Below, in pieces: positions 32,416 through 45,009 of a DNA stretch of 64,000 bases. Below the pieces are notes generated by a model, which was not told the DNA's origin, did not search any database, and saw nothing but the letters and a program-made list of their open reading frames with translations. The position numbers and the translations under genes were made by a program. Source of the DNA: Tipula vernalis (taxonomy: Eukaryota; Arthropoda; Insecta; Diptera; Tipulidae); the NCBI GenBank assembly GCA_958295665.1, contig OY282558.1, positions 339,795,106-339,859,105 of the forward strand, written 5' to 3'. Every line of letters starts with the position of its first letter. Position 1 is the stretch's first letter.

Positions 32416-34535
32416 GCACGTTTTTAGTTTCAGTTTATCACTATGGTGAATTAAATATTACAAATTATTATTAAATTTCATTGAAATATATTAAATTGAA
32501 ATCGAAAAATGCTTGTTATTTATCATAGATACACCTATACCTTTTGAGGGTTGTACGTAACCGTATAACAGAAACTTCCTATGGCGGTTGTCCTAGGTGG
32601 TTTTATTTTTGTATTCTTCTCATCGAAATTAATCGTTTTGGGATGTCTCAATAGCTTAGCCGTGTATTTTTAGATTAAACCAGTAAAAATGGAACTTTTC
32701 TTTTCAAAAGGTATACCTGTACCTATGGTGACAAAGGCTAAACTGAATCAGGTGCTGTTTCGTACTCTCGGAGTCAGACACTTTTAATTAATGTGAGGCT
32801 GGACATTAGGAAAAAATTAGTTTTTAACTAAAAGCTTGTTTATAGGTACAAGTAGCATTTCTATAGGGGCCTAAGAAAAATTTTGCGGAGGGCCCGAAAC
32901 TCATAACTACGCCACTGGCTCTGATCAAAGTTTTAATAGCTCCGACCATCAAAATCATAACAACATTTACAAGCAGCACAATATAATTTAACCTTTAGTT
33001 TAATATAATTATACAGAGCCTTTCTTTTTCAATTTGACAACAATTGATTTCAACAAATTTTTTAATTCTTTTTTTCATGCAATATAGTTGGGTGTTACAA
33101 AAAGGCGTTAATACAAACTAAGAATTATTAAAAAAAAAAAAAAAAATCGGAACACAATTGAATAAAATTTTTTAAATTTTCAATGTTTTGAAAATACCTT
33201 TAGGCGATACTGGTGTTCGAAAAGGTATAAAGCGGAAATGTATAATTTTCAGGTTTTTTTTAAATTTCGTATTTGCTTTTGTCTGCAATCTGTATGTAAT
33301 TGAACAAGAGCAAAAACATATTTAACGACATTAATATTTTGTATGAAACGATGAGAAGTAAATAAAATGTCTCTAGAGAAGTGATCAATTATAAAAGTGA
33401 AATATTTTATGCTCTATTAAAAATGTTAAAAAACATAAAAAACCACTAAAATCATAAATATTTATTTTAACATGTGGTGCTGTTATTGTTAATGGTTTAG
33501 TTTTTTTTATTTATTTTATGTTTTTAACGAAAATGATCTAATATTCATCCCTAAATCGTAACCCTCTTATTTCATACGTTTAGCTTTGATAGTCGACGAA
33601 CAATAATTGTCTGTTAATAATTTTTTTTTATTTTGTGCTTCAGTTAAATGTCATTTATAAAATAATGAATAAAGAATGATCTGTTTTATAAATTATTGGT
33701 CGGTCCACATACACAACGTTAATATTTTGCTTGGAACATTTATATTCGATTCAGTGTTACAACCGGTGTTCGTAGTATGTCCAAATACGCCCTTGTAAAT
33801 ATATTACGGTACCATTTCCTACTGTCGTGAGAATTATTTCACGTAATTTTCACCTTGTAATTTGCAATAATAATAATAAAAAATAATAACAGACATGTTG
33901 TTGTTGAATGAAAACGATATGATATCAAATTTTATTGTTACCACCCTTAACAAACAAAGAATAAACGCGCTGATAGTAGTGTACGTTTAAACAAAATTGT
34001 ATTCTACATTTTTATTTGTGTCACTATAATTTCTAATTTACTCAATGTACACAATACATAAAAAAAAATTACTTACATAAGTATATTATTACTGGTTGAA
34101 CATACATAACTGGGAAATAATAGTGTTTTGTGCAATATACATAAAGACTAAAGAATTTTGTTGTTGGATGTCGAAGCTGTGTAATAAAAAACTATACACA
34201 CAACATAGTACGTAATAAAATTGCCTAAAGCTATAATCCAACCTTTAAACTAAAATCTGATGACAATAACAAAGTACTTTAGCTTATTTTGATTGCATTG
34301 TTTATCGCGTAACGAATAAATTGGATTAACAGAATGTTTTATTCGAATTACGAGGATTGGTAAAAAATAACTCGGAACTTGCTTTCCACTTCTCATGGCC
34401 AATATGTAGACTTTATGGCAACCATAACAAATTTATGTTCTCAATTAGTTGTTATTTAAAACACGTCGGTAGACACCTAATATTAAAACCGAATATACGG
34501 ATATATATATATATATATATAACATTCTTCGTCTT
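32416..34535. other. Long AT-rich stretch, one possible transposon end
   Basis: No coding sequence was recognised. Near 32895-32917 the reverse strand reads CAGTGGCGTAGTTATGAG, a terminus style (CAGTGGCGTA) seen in some insect and vertebrate DNA transposons; no partner was found. A pure A run occurs near 33130 and a (TA)n run near 34500. Confidence 0.5.
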
Positions 34536-34539
34536 CCAA

Positions 34540-36400
34540 TGGTGCTACAACCTATGAAGGAATTTGGCCGCCTCCGTCGGTGCCGACTCCAAGGGTTTTT
34601 TAGTAGTCCGATTTTATGAATGAAATACATGCACAAGCCATCTTTGCATCGACGACTGTACGCGATCGAGTATTATTCTTATGGTATTACGCTCAGTTAT
34701 ATCAATTTTCTCGATATTTCGTGCTGCTAATGTCCAATACTCGGAACCAAAGGTGAGAACTGGTTTAATTGGTGCTTTATAGATTTCCAGTTTTATTTTG
34801 CACTATATAGTATATGAGGGGACTTGAATATTTTGATATTTCCGTAAAATACGATCCTCGATGAAATGTCCACAGAAAACGAGTTTTGTTCAGAGATCAG
34901 TGCACGAGAGATCACCACACTCGCCTTCCTTCTAGCGGTGACCATGCATTAAGTCTTCGCTTCATTGATATTAAAGCACTATTGTTGGGCTGTTAATTCC
35001 AATGGAAGAACGATTTCTTTCAGAGAGATGATGCAAAAGTATCGTCAGCGTATACTAATAGCTGGTCTGATTTTAATATATAGGCAGCTGTACTGCGCCG
35101 TATTTAGCTGACAAATAACACATTCCAGTTATAGTTGAAGACAGTTTGAGCTATTGGGTCTCCTTACCGCACTCCAAATGTTACTTTAAAAACCATCACC
35201 CAAGGTCCTCTCGCTATAAGTTGATAACTTTAGCGCGACTACGTTGGCCAAAAACCGTACAGCCTGTGTTCGGCAAAGCTATTCCGGGATAGTTGTTGCA
35301 GTTTAATCGATTTCCCTATTTATGAAGTGGACAGATAAGAGCGTCTTCCAATCTACTGGGATGTCTTCTCTAGACCAAACATGCGGTAGAACAGATAATC
35401 GCCACACCGCACTTCATCATATGATGGAGGAGATGGTTGTGTCGTGTCAACGTTAATATCGCGTTGAAGCAAGAGAGGTTGCAGCTCGAAAGGTGGTTCC
35501 TGTCTATTTAGAAGTGAGAAGAAATAGGTTTTAGTGTCCATTATAAATTCACTGGATTCGTTGTGAATAGCGCTGCTACGTGGATAAAAGTCACCTGATA
35601 TTTCACTTATTGAATGATAGCTATCTCTCAGACTAGAATTTTGAATGTTGGGTGCTTGTTGCTGATGTCATTCTCGTTTCGTCCATCTATATAGCCGATT
35701 GGAGATTTTTTTCGCAGTCTTGTAGGCGTTATGGGATTGTCTTGTCCTTTACGATATATTTCGGTGTCAAGCATGGTCGTTCTCCCGAATAGCAATCATT
35801 ATTATGAAAGACAATCATTATCTAACAAGAGATTTTCAGGCCACTGTTCTTGAACGAAGTCAGGAAGTGGTTTATTTTCCAAGATTCCTGATACAGTAAT
35901 CCCGAAAGAGTTCCGGGTAACTTGGTTGTTCAATACCGCAGTGTTCCAATGAGTGAAGCGCTGGAAACTACTGCCAATTTGAGCATTGAAGTTGCGGAAT
36001 TTTGCTCAGGACGGTTTCAGCTGGTGGCAGAAAGCGTCTTTGATTTGATCAGGCTTCTCAGGTGAGCCCATGAAACCTGAGTGTACAAATCTGATTGCTT
36101 ACAGGCATAAAGTCAATCACAAATTGACCACATCAGTTGCTAATCAACAAACCGACGCCAATTTCATGTTTATTCATGTTATTGCTGTGACAGAAAGTTA
36201 GTCCTTAGCGACTATAATCGATGATGTCATTGCCGATTAGTCTTGTTTCCCGCCGTACTGTTATGTCGAGTTTATACGTAGATGCTTGTTCGAAGAGTTG
36301 ATAGAGGCTCTCCGACCGATTTACGCTGAGTACGTTGCATGTTCCAAATTTAAAATTATTGTCCTTATATCGTGTCTGAGGTCGTTGTTGTGAATCCAAA
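34540..36400 (-). pseudogene. RTE-like non-LTR retrotransposon, heavily decayed
   Basis: Reading the minus strand from 36399: FKFGTCNVLSVNRSESLYQL and LDITVRRETRLIGND (endonuclease start), then GVGLLISN, FKVTFGVR.GDPIAQTVFNY (palm), QLLVYADDTFASSL near 35030-35060 (catalytic YADD) and KIKLEIYKAPIKPVLTFGSE near 34755-34800. The gene order and motifs are those of RTE-type elements. Stops are frequent throughout, so it is an old copy. The 3' end lies somewhere below 34600 and could not be fixed. Confidence 0.65.
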
Positions 36401-36439
36401 AATATCCGAGGCTCATATTAAGGGGGGGCTTTCAAATTG

Positions 36440-37105
36440 TACGGGTTTTTAAATCGTTAATAAAACACAGATGGCGTTGTGGATTTGCCTAGGTCTTGTC
36501 ACATATAACAAGTGTCGTTTATGCCATTTATAAAAATGGCGTCGTACACATTTGTCAATTGGATCAAGGAACAACCAGCCGATTTTTCTCAAAAATTCAT
36601 CTTTTTCGATGAAGCACATTTTGAAATTGGTGGACATGTTGATAAACAAAATTGTCTTATTTGTGGATAAGGAAAATTCACGAATAATTCATGAAAAACC
36701 TGTACATCCCAAACGAGTCACTGTTTGGTGTGCATTTGGTAATGGTGGTGTAATTGGCCCGTGAAGCTGTAAACTGTAAATGGTAATCGATATGGTGAGA
36801 TGATAACTGCATTTTTGTGGCCTAAATCGAATAATATTTATCTCAGAGACATGTGACAAACAATTGAATTATTGAGGGAACGTTATACGCGAAAAGTCAA
36901 GTCTATTAAAACAATTCACAATTGATTCCACAATTATTACAACATGTCATTGAAAATTTTAACAAAATATTTTGGGAAGTGTCAGAGGTGATCATTTGGC
37001 AGATATTGTTTTTCGTATATAAATGATAAAGATGTTTATTAAAGATTTTTACAAACATAAAAAAATATCAGCTACGGCCCATACATGATACGGTTGATCG
37101 TACAA
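36440..37105 (+). pseudogene. Mariner-like transposase relic
   Basis: The plus strand gives FSQKFIFFDEAHFEIGGHVD, KQNC, RIIHEKPVHPKRVTVWCAFG with NGGVIGP, then LTVNGNRYGEMITAFLWPKS. These match the first catalytic Asp (FDEAHF) and the middle of the transposase kept at 60 kb. The second catalytic region after 36850 is only a faint trace. A second short mariner motif (RERYTRKVKSI) suggests truncation. Confidence 0.65.
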
Positions 37106-37870
37106 CAAGTCATATGACTTCAGTTGATTTAACCGATTCAAGGAAAATTTTATCGCATGTGGGGCTGCAGTACAAACTGTACGGCTTGCTAAAAATAAGA
37201 AAAATCTGTTGTACTCGTACAACTTGCCTTACACCCAGATTTGAACGATTGTGTTTATTAATCAACTGGTTAATACTGTTTTTTAGGTGCAAGCTTTTGG
37301 CAAAATCACATAAAATTCAGTTTTAAAACAGGTCCTACAGATAAATGTTTAGACACATTACCCGCTTGTGGGTAAAACTTGTAACACGATCAATCGTTTT
37401 AGTTACTCAATATCTCTGAAAAATTTTGTACTTGGAACTTTATTCATGCAAAAAATCTATAGACTTGCAACCATTTTATCCTAAACTTGCAACCATTTTA
37501 TCCTGCTACATCTAATTCCTTAATTTGAGAAATCGTGTATGTAGCGATATCTATTGAGTTCAAATTGCACTATAGCGTGATTTCACTATGTATATTGAGA
37601 TTGAAAATGCAGAGAAAGCACTACTGATCGGAATAAAATAAAACTATAGCTACCATAAAAAACTAGCATCAGTGCTTGCAGAACGACTATAATATCGTAT
37701 GACGGGAATTTTTTGAAGCCGAGCGATTTTGATTAAAATCACGGAATAATCACATTCGGAATAATTTGGTTGTTTAATGGAATCGTGAGTCTCGTAAATT
37801 TTTAATAAAATGGTAGGCGCAAATAATAAACAAATCGCCGAGGTGTGAAACTTTTTCAATAAAAATGACA
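37106..37870. other. Non-coding stretch
   Basis: Short unsupported frames only. No repeat partner recognised. Confidence 0.5.
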
Positions 37871-37871
37871 A

Positions 37872-39700
37872 TGATCATGCGCAAAATGTTCGAAATGCAA
37901 CAAATTAACCAAATGTAAAGGGTTCTCAACTAGTGGACTAAGTCGACATTTTGCTTCGCTACACAATATAAATATTAATTCAGCAACAACCATCAATTCT
38001 AAAATACACAAAATTGTCGCAACACACTAGCTGCAGTGGATGGTTTCTCCAAAAATGCTATTTGCAATAGTCAGTTTATTCGGGGAATTTTAAGTGCACG
38101 GGAGTTTAATTTGCCTAGTCTTCAATTTGAAATAATTCAAATGAAGTAGTGGATCACCTTGAAAGACCGCTGCTACCTAAACGTAAATCGACATTTGCTA
38201 GGAGAAGATTTCATTCTCGATTCAGAGAAGGGTCAAGAAATGTTCTTATTCTGCCGATGTAGCTCTTAATTTAGTTCACGCAAAGCTAGCAGAACAGATG
38301 ATGTGTCCGTGATGGTAAAATTTGGGCGCTTATCATCGTATCATCACCAGCAGTGTTATAATCATGCTATCCACCCGGCTTTGCTTGAAGTTATTTATAA
38401 AAATACAGTAAGCGAGAGTTATGCTAATGAAATTGAACAGACTAATATCAGAACCAGCTTGATGTAAATAGAGCCAGCATGTGAAAAATGAACTTAAAAT
38501 AAGGGCTACAGAAACACCAGAAATTCATTTATTTTCATAGAGTTTGTATGAAAAAACGCGATTTAGATTTACGAAAATACATGAATTTAAAGTTTAACCA
38601 AGTTAAATAATTTTTTCTAACATCGCTATAAAACAACTCATTGTCTTACTCATTTTAAACACAGGTTCTCAAATCTCCTGGTTTTCCAGCAATAATCAAA
38701 AGAAAATAAGGGAAATTAAATTAAAAAACATTCTACAACAATAACAATCTATATTAAAAAAAAAATTCAATTTAATGACGTCATGATTTGTACACATCTA
38801 AAACCAATGGCAACAATCGAAATTAAAATAAATCAAAAAGATCCAAACAGAAAAACTTAAATCAATACAATGAGCGTGAAGAAAACAAAAATCGAAACAA
38901 TCTAGCATGCTTCGCAAATTCAAAATAACAACGGAACGATACTCCAATTCAAATTTGAATAGAGGCAATGAAAGAGATGATTATTGTATTGTTTGTAAAT
39001 TTTGAGTTATTAGTTTATGACGTATATTACAAAAACAACAACAGTATTTTAAGCTTAGTAAAAAATACCTGTCAATGTGGAGGCTCTTATTTATAGAGTA
39101 GGCTCTGCTAATAGTGAGGATAATTCTAATTCTAATGATTAAAATACAGATAGATTGTCAACTTGTACATCTGATGATATTGTTTTGCCTGTTCCTATTC
39201 TGCGATCTGATATTACAATCGATAAAATTATAGATGAAAGAATGAATTCAGAATTAATTTCATTGATTAAATATCTGCAAAAATCCGCTATTTCTATCTG
39301 AGGTGAAAAACAATGAATTCCCGTTTTCATCTAAGGCTGCCATAAAAAGATTAGGTGTACAACTTATGGTCCGATTATTTAGTACTAATGCAACAGAATA
39401 AACTGCAAATGGAGTTCATTTAGAATCAGAGCTAGAGTTTCAGAATGTTGATGATATTGTTACTACCAACGAAATCATTTTAACAACAAACGATAGGGGA
39501 TTATTGAATAGTCGATTGAAATGATTATTTTCGAAGGAACTGGAAAGTTGATACCCAATTTTCAAAAGCTATTTAATGCTCTAAAAAGTATTCAGCCAAC
39601 TGGTATAGCGAACGGGTATTTTCTAGCTCCTCAAATTTTTGCACGAGGAAAAGAGCAAATTTCGATAAAAACGCAAATATTAATATGATAATCCCGGATC
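37872..39700 (+). pseudogene. hAT-like transposase with BED finger, decayed
   Basis: A BED-type finger, CAKCSKCNKLTKCKGFSTSG then LSRHFASLHNI, lies at 37885-37970. It is followed by AAVDGFSKNAICNSQFIRG (38030-38090), VMVKFGRLSSYHHQQCYNHA and IHPALLEVIYKN (38310-38400), and much further on FEGTGKLIPNFQKLFNALKS and IQPTGIAN (39530-39620), resembling the C-terminal hAT dimerisation region. About 600 bases between 38460 and 39100 show no clear homology. Many stops. Terminal repeats not found. Confidence 0.6.
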
Positions 39701-40868
39701 CCGGAATATTTAGTTTTTATAATCTCGAATCACGATTTTTATTAAATTTATCACATTGTGTGTGTAAGTTTGTATGATATTCATTTGTAGTTTGTCGTAA
39801 TGCTTCCAAAGACAAGCCAATGTTCCTGAAGTTCACCAGTTTATTGAAACTTTTGATAAGTCAACAGTAATAATATCTTGACCGGATTCAGTCACAAATG
39901 AGAATATCTAGATGTTAGATACAAAATTAAGTGATTTCATTTTTCCGAAAATAGAATTCTCGCTCAAGTATACAAAGATTGACGGATTCCAACATTCGAG
40001 TATGATTTTAAAATTCACAATTGTTTTTTGTATTATATTTGAGAGATTCGTGGGTTTCACAAGACTTAAACGGGTATGGAGTTTGAAACCTACTGGGTTT
40101 GGGACCTACTGGAAAATAACGTACTGGTTAAAAAAACTTCAATCTAATAATATCATAATCAGCCAGATACCACATAATCATAACTCTATTGCCGGACGAA
40201 GATTATTTTGAAGTTGAAACAATCAGCGAGAGTCCTTCAGAGCCACTATTCCCCCCCTGAAACACTCAGGACATAGCCAGAAAGTTATTGTTCTTGCCAT
40301 AATAAAGAAATAAGAGCTGAAAAGAGTCCGTGAACAATAAAGGGCAACTATGGCAATATTGGAGTCAACGCCTGTATCGACCAGAGATTTATCGTTGTTC
40401 TATTTTGTAAAATCTTTCTCATCGATGAGAGAATGAGTATTGCGATTTTTGTCTTAGTTATAACCATACTTTTTTTCTAATTTATTAAAAGTTATAAAAC
40501 CTAGTTATTTATAGAGGCATTTTCTTGTCACATTGATCTACACCCTTATAAAAATTTGGAAACATTTTACTCCGTTAATTATTAGAACAAAAATATTCTA
40601 TTCGGTAAATTAGGTGTTCCTTTGAAAAAGAAATGGCTCTGTCTAACATTTAGCCATGCTAACATTGGTACTATGGACGTTGTTTGATATCGTTTCATAT
40701 GGAAATCAAGAAAATTCAAATTTAATTGAATTTATGAATTCTAAATAGTTCTAAAATTAAAAACATCAAGTATTTATGTTCTGTTATTTTTTGATTGTTC
40801 TTTTCGGGCATCGCCCTTCTCATTTGCACAGTACGAAAAGAATGCGCCTAATATCTCGGAAAGAACAC
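39701..40868. other. Non-coding stretch
   Basis: An open frame of 99 codons at 39912 has no recognisable motif. I see nothing else that I can support. Confidence 0.5.
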
Positions 40869-40869
40869 T

Positions 40870-41265
40870 AACAAAGAAGGAACCTCAGGTGTACCTCATC
40901 GATTGTTTCGAAATTTTCCAATGTTAAAGAACACAAAAAAATACGTGTGACGTGTTTTTTAGTGCTACCTCGCTAATATAAGGGGTAAAAACTACCCTCG
41001 AAAATTAAGGTTCCGATTGACAATGGATTATTTCTACTTTGACAATAAACATTTTTCATTTTGTTTTATCAAATATATACGAGATAATTACCAAAATATG
41101 TTTAGGGGGTCGACAATTTGGTGTAGTTTTTACCACTTATATTAGCGAGTTAGCACTAAAAAAAAATTACTCATATATTTTTATGTTCTGTAACAATTTT
41201 TATGTTCTGCAACAAACTTCAAAACAATCGATGAGGTACACGGGCAGTACCTTTCTTGTAAGCTA
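40870..41265. repeat. Foldback element with ~120-bp inverted arms
   Basis: GTGTACCTCATCGATTGTTT near 40889 is exactly complementary to 41221-41241. Further in, AGTGCTACCTCGCTAATATA near 40960 pairs with TATATTAGCGAGTTAGCACT near 41141. The arms are about 85% matched by eye over their length, with a spacer of about 125 bp. No coding sequence. The structure is that of a foldback MITE able to form a long hairpin. Confidence 0.75.
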
Positions 41266-41294
41266 ATTGCAACCATTTTAATCAAAGGTCACGA

Positions 41295-41960
41295 GCGGGG
41301 GACCAAAGTTGAGTAGATTAATCTACCAGATCCGTAACCTTCCAGTAGGGTGCGCATCACGTGAGCTGTTCTGGTCATGTCATTAGGCAGCTGCGTAATG
41401 GGTTCAATTATGTAAGGGGTAACATGTTCACAATTCGCAAGTGTACGTGCTGCCTCCTCGTGGAAACCACTGGTAATTAAGGCCATTTGGCACATTTTAG
41501 GCCATTTGGCACAGGCTAAAGTACGGCGCTAAAGAAGAAAACCTTGACAAAAAACCCTAATCTAAGGTGGAACAGCATATGCCGATGGATGAATGGTTTA
41601 AAGATTAATCAGTCCAAAATATGTGAACTCTGGATACCAGGCACCCTCCAGTTTTATTTAGCCTTCCTGTAGTAAAGCTGGGTGACCTACAGGCGATTTG
41701 AAATTCCCAGCAACCCGTAAGAGTAAAATCAAACGGAATACGGGGCAGGGGTAGGAATATACGGGAGTGGGACAGCCCTCTCGAAGTCCTTAGTAGTATT
41801 AAACATCTAGGAGGTAGAGCACTAAGCCCGGATAGTATGTATTACGTACCGGGAGGCAGTAATGTCAGGTTCATTAAGAACCTGAATATTGACTGGACGG
41901 ATGATTAGGCAGGGTTCATCACAATAGATCTTTTAGGTCGCAGAACGAGGTGGCTGATCG
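41295..41960. repeat. Dispersed ~680-bp repeat, copy 2
   Basis: Same orientation and nearly the same sequence as 7321-8027. It lacks about 40 bases around position 41790 (the GGGCTCCAATGCTACC block of copy 1). The matching ends at GTGGCTGATCG and the flanks beyond differ, so the ends of the repeat can be estimated from the two copies. Confidence 0.8.
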
Positions 41961-42380
41961 TTCCTGTTGAGAAATTTGAGGAGGGCTTCTTTTGAATTAT
42001 CATGACTTCATCGAATAATTTATTCTTATCCATATTTTAAATAGGAATTATCTACTTCTGATAAAACTAAGTAGTTTGAAATATTCAAATGTTGAAAGTT
42101 TGTGGTAGCCAGTTATTTTTAGGATAAAATCAACTTTGTTTTCAAGATATCTAGAATTTTCTGTTGATACCATATTCCACCGGTGTCTTAGATTTTTAAA
42201 CATTTTGTTTAATTTGGTAAATATAAAATCTATTTTCTAATTAAATATTTGTATTTGCGGCAATCTGTTCATTAGGCTAAATATGTCCAGAGCCATTGTT
42301 TGGTTAAAATTATTTATAAACTAGGAGGAGTGCGTTCCATAATTACATAAATGGAATAAAATACAAGATGTTATCTTTTT
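41961..42380. other. AT-rich spacer before the Helitron
   Basis: No feature recognised. The Helitron 5' end may lie in or just after this stretch. Confidence 0.4.
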
Positions 42381-42484
42381 TTTGAAAATCAGCACATTCT
42401 GTTGAACGTAGCAGCAACACACGCAATACTAAACATTGCTCTTGCTTAGTGACTGCTGTCACTTAGAATTTTCAATATTTCCTA

Positions 42485-42853
42485 TTGTTTCCAAGCTTAG
42501 GTCATCATACTCGCGGAGCGGAAGCACTGCGACGAGTAATTGTAGATCAAACTGAGGAAGAACGGGCTTCAGTGAACGAGCGATACAGACTAAGAATGGC
42601 TCAAATACGTGTCGAGGAGGTAGCAGCGCGACGTGCAGCGAGACTTGAGGATGCATGGTTGCGGGCACGGCGATCGCGTTCTGCATCTTCAGATCTGCTT
42701 CGTTCTCAACAGAATGAGCGAAATAGGCTGCAGATGGCTGAAAGACGTCAACGAGAAACAGCAGACCAGCGTCAAACACGACTCCGTGCTCAGCAATCAA
42801 GCGATTACCGTCGTCTTGCAGTCCAGTACAATCCAGCTGATTATTATAGCTAG
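42485..42853 (+). pseudogene. Helitron N-terminal Arg/Glu-rich region
   Basis: Rich in arginine and glutamate (NERYRLRMAQIRVEEVAARR ... MAERRQRETADQRQTRLRAQ), a pattern found at the N-terminus of insect Helitron proteins. The frame start at 42485 has no ATG in its natural context; the upstream part is lost. Confidence 0.55.
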
Positions 42854-43219
42854 AGCCGACATGTTCTCATCGTTAGTATGTCTGAAGTGTGTGCTCATTA
42901 AAAACTTTGCTTGCCGGATATACCGCTGAATCAAAGCTATCTAACATCTAGCTTCTATCTAACATCAGGAATACAAATCATGCTTCAAAATGACGTCGTT
43001 CGGCGCAGAAATCGTAAGAGCTCAATTCATGCCAACTTTCAAAGGATAACGACAAATTTATCATAAAGCCGGTTCCCTGCTTCCGTTCCCAGATGGTCAA
43101 CATAAATTCCTACAAACGTATTTCATCGGTGATGGCAATGATGAATTGAATGCATGCTGCGGAATGTCTACCGGCATAAAAAGGTCCATTGTTTCCCAAC
43201 TACAAGAGCTTGTTAACGT

Positions 43220-44972
43220 AAAAAAACATTTAGTTCGTTTGTTTAAAACAGCCATCTGATACACACAAGATTGTTATTCATGCGAGAACATGTGCGAAGA
43301 TTCAACGCTACAACTATAGACGCTACTGTTCTTCATCTGAAAAAAGATCAATTGACAAAAGTTGCAGACACTCATCGATGTTACGATGCCCTGCAACATC
43401 CAATCATTTTTTGAGATGGTGTCGATGGATATCACTGCAACGTTAAGATGATAAATGCAGTCAGTGGCGAAGAAACAAATAAGAAATGCAGCGCAATGAA
43501 CTATTATAGTATTCATACCGATTACTGATTCGAGAGCATAAAGCCAATCACATTTTGAAATGGCGTCAATTGTTTCACCAATACATTCTAGATCTGTATG
43601 AGAAAATTGAAACAACGTTTGTTATTCATCCGTTTGAATCAGAGCAAGCTTCGCTCTGAAAAATACGTTCATTTGCGAAATGCAGTTGTAAATGACGGTA
43701 ACATAACTAACGTTGCAAGACTAACGATTTTGCCATCTTCATATACAAGCAGTCCACGTACTATGCATGAGTACGTCCAAGATGCAATTGCGTATGTTTG
43801 TCACTACGGGCGTCCAGACCTATTTGTTAGATTTACATGCAATCCAGGTTGGGATGATATACAATAACTCTTACTTCGCGGCAATCGCCGGTGGATAGGC
43901 ATAACATCACAGCATGTGTTTTTTGACAGAAGCTGAAATTGCTGATGGATTTCATGGTAAAACATGGTGTTTGGGTCTGCGCTGTTGGATGTGCAGTGGA
44001 ATGGCAAAAGAGAGGATGTAATATGCGCTGAAATACCCGATACAGACGACGATAAGGATTTGCATGGAGTTGTAACGAAAAATAAGATACATGGACCTTC
44101 CGAAATCTAAATTCACCATGTATGATAGACGGAAAATGCTCCAAGCGATATCCGCGAGCATTAGTATCCAACACAGTTACAGGAAACGATGGATATCCTT
44201 TATACAGAAGAAGATCAGTAGAAGATTGCATCAAAGCAGACCACCGGTGGGTTGTTTCATATTCGCCTTCGATATCAAAACATATAAAGCGCACATAAAC
44301 GTGGAATACTGTAACTCCGTTAAATCGATGAAATATATTTGTAAGTACGTGAATAAAGGCAGCGACATGGCAGTTTGTGGTGTTCAACTAGAAAGAAGTG
44401 ATAGGAATGCAGTCACACATATCGATGAAATCGCACAGTATCAGGCTGAAAGATATATCAGCAGCAATGAAGCTGTATGGCGAATACTTTCATTTCCCAT
44501 ACATGAAAGAAGACCAGCTGTTGTTCACCTAGCATTACATCTAGAAAATGGACAACGCATTTATTTCACAGCTGCAAATATGCCAGAAATTGCCCTGAAT
44601 CCATCAGCTACAACGTTAACTGCTTTCTTTTTATGTCAAAATGACGCATTTGCGGAAACACTGCTGTATTCGGAAGTGCCTACATTTTACACGAGTAGAA
44701 AATCATTTGAACGACGAAAACGAGAAGAGCAAGTCGACGGACAGCTTGATATATTCAAAGAAACTGCAATAGGCAGACTGTACATCGTGCATCCCAATCA
44801 AGATGAATGCTTCCTTCTTCGCATGCTGTTGGTAAATATGCCCTGTCCAACATCTTTCCAGCAATTGAGACTTGTCAACGGCGTCACACATGCTACGTCA
44901 CATCCAAATCATATTCGTGCATTGTTTGCAATCATATTGACCGCCTGCTCTCCTTCATCTCCAACAGGCTGA
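43220..44972 (+). pseudogene. Helitron Rep domain, HUH motif deleted
   Basis: Recognisable blocks are LKKDQLTKVADTHRCYDALQ (43340), IRLNQSKLRSEKYVHLRNAV (43630), TMHEYVQDAIAYVCHYGRPD and LFVRFTCNPGWDDIQ (43750-43865), AEIPDTDDDKDLHGVVTKN (44030-44080) and YICKYVNKGSDMAV (44332-44380), which carries the two tyrosines of the Rep nuclease. The metal-binding Pro-His-Ala-His stretch expected near 44010 is absent: WNGKRED runs straight into VICAEIPDTD. Without it the nuclease cannot work. Confidence 0.75.
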
Positions 44973-45009
44973 AGATATTTTTCGTCGAATAAGCGAGGAA
45001 AATTCAAAT

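Noticed and set aside
39912..40211. 99-codon plus-strand frame
   Set aside because: No motif recognised, flanked by non-coding sequence, and composition gives no coding signal.
43833..44387. 184-codon minus-strand frame within the Helitron
   Set aside because: Antisense of the Helitron Rep region; the plus strand carries the recognisable motifs.
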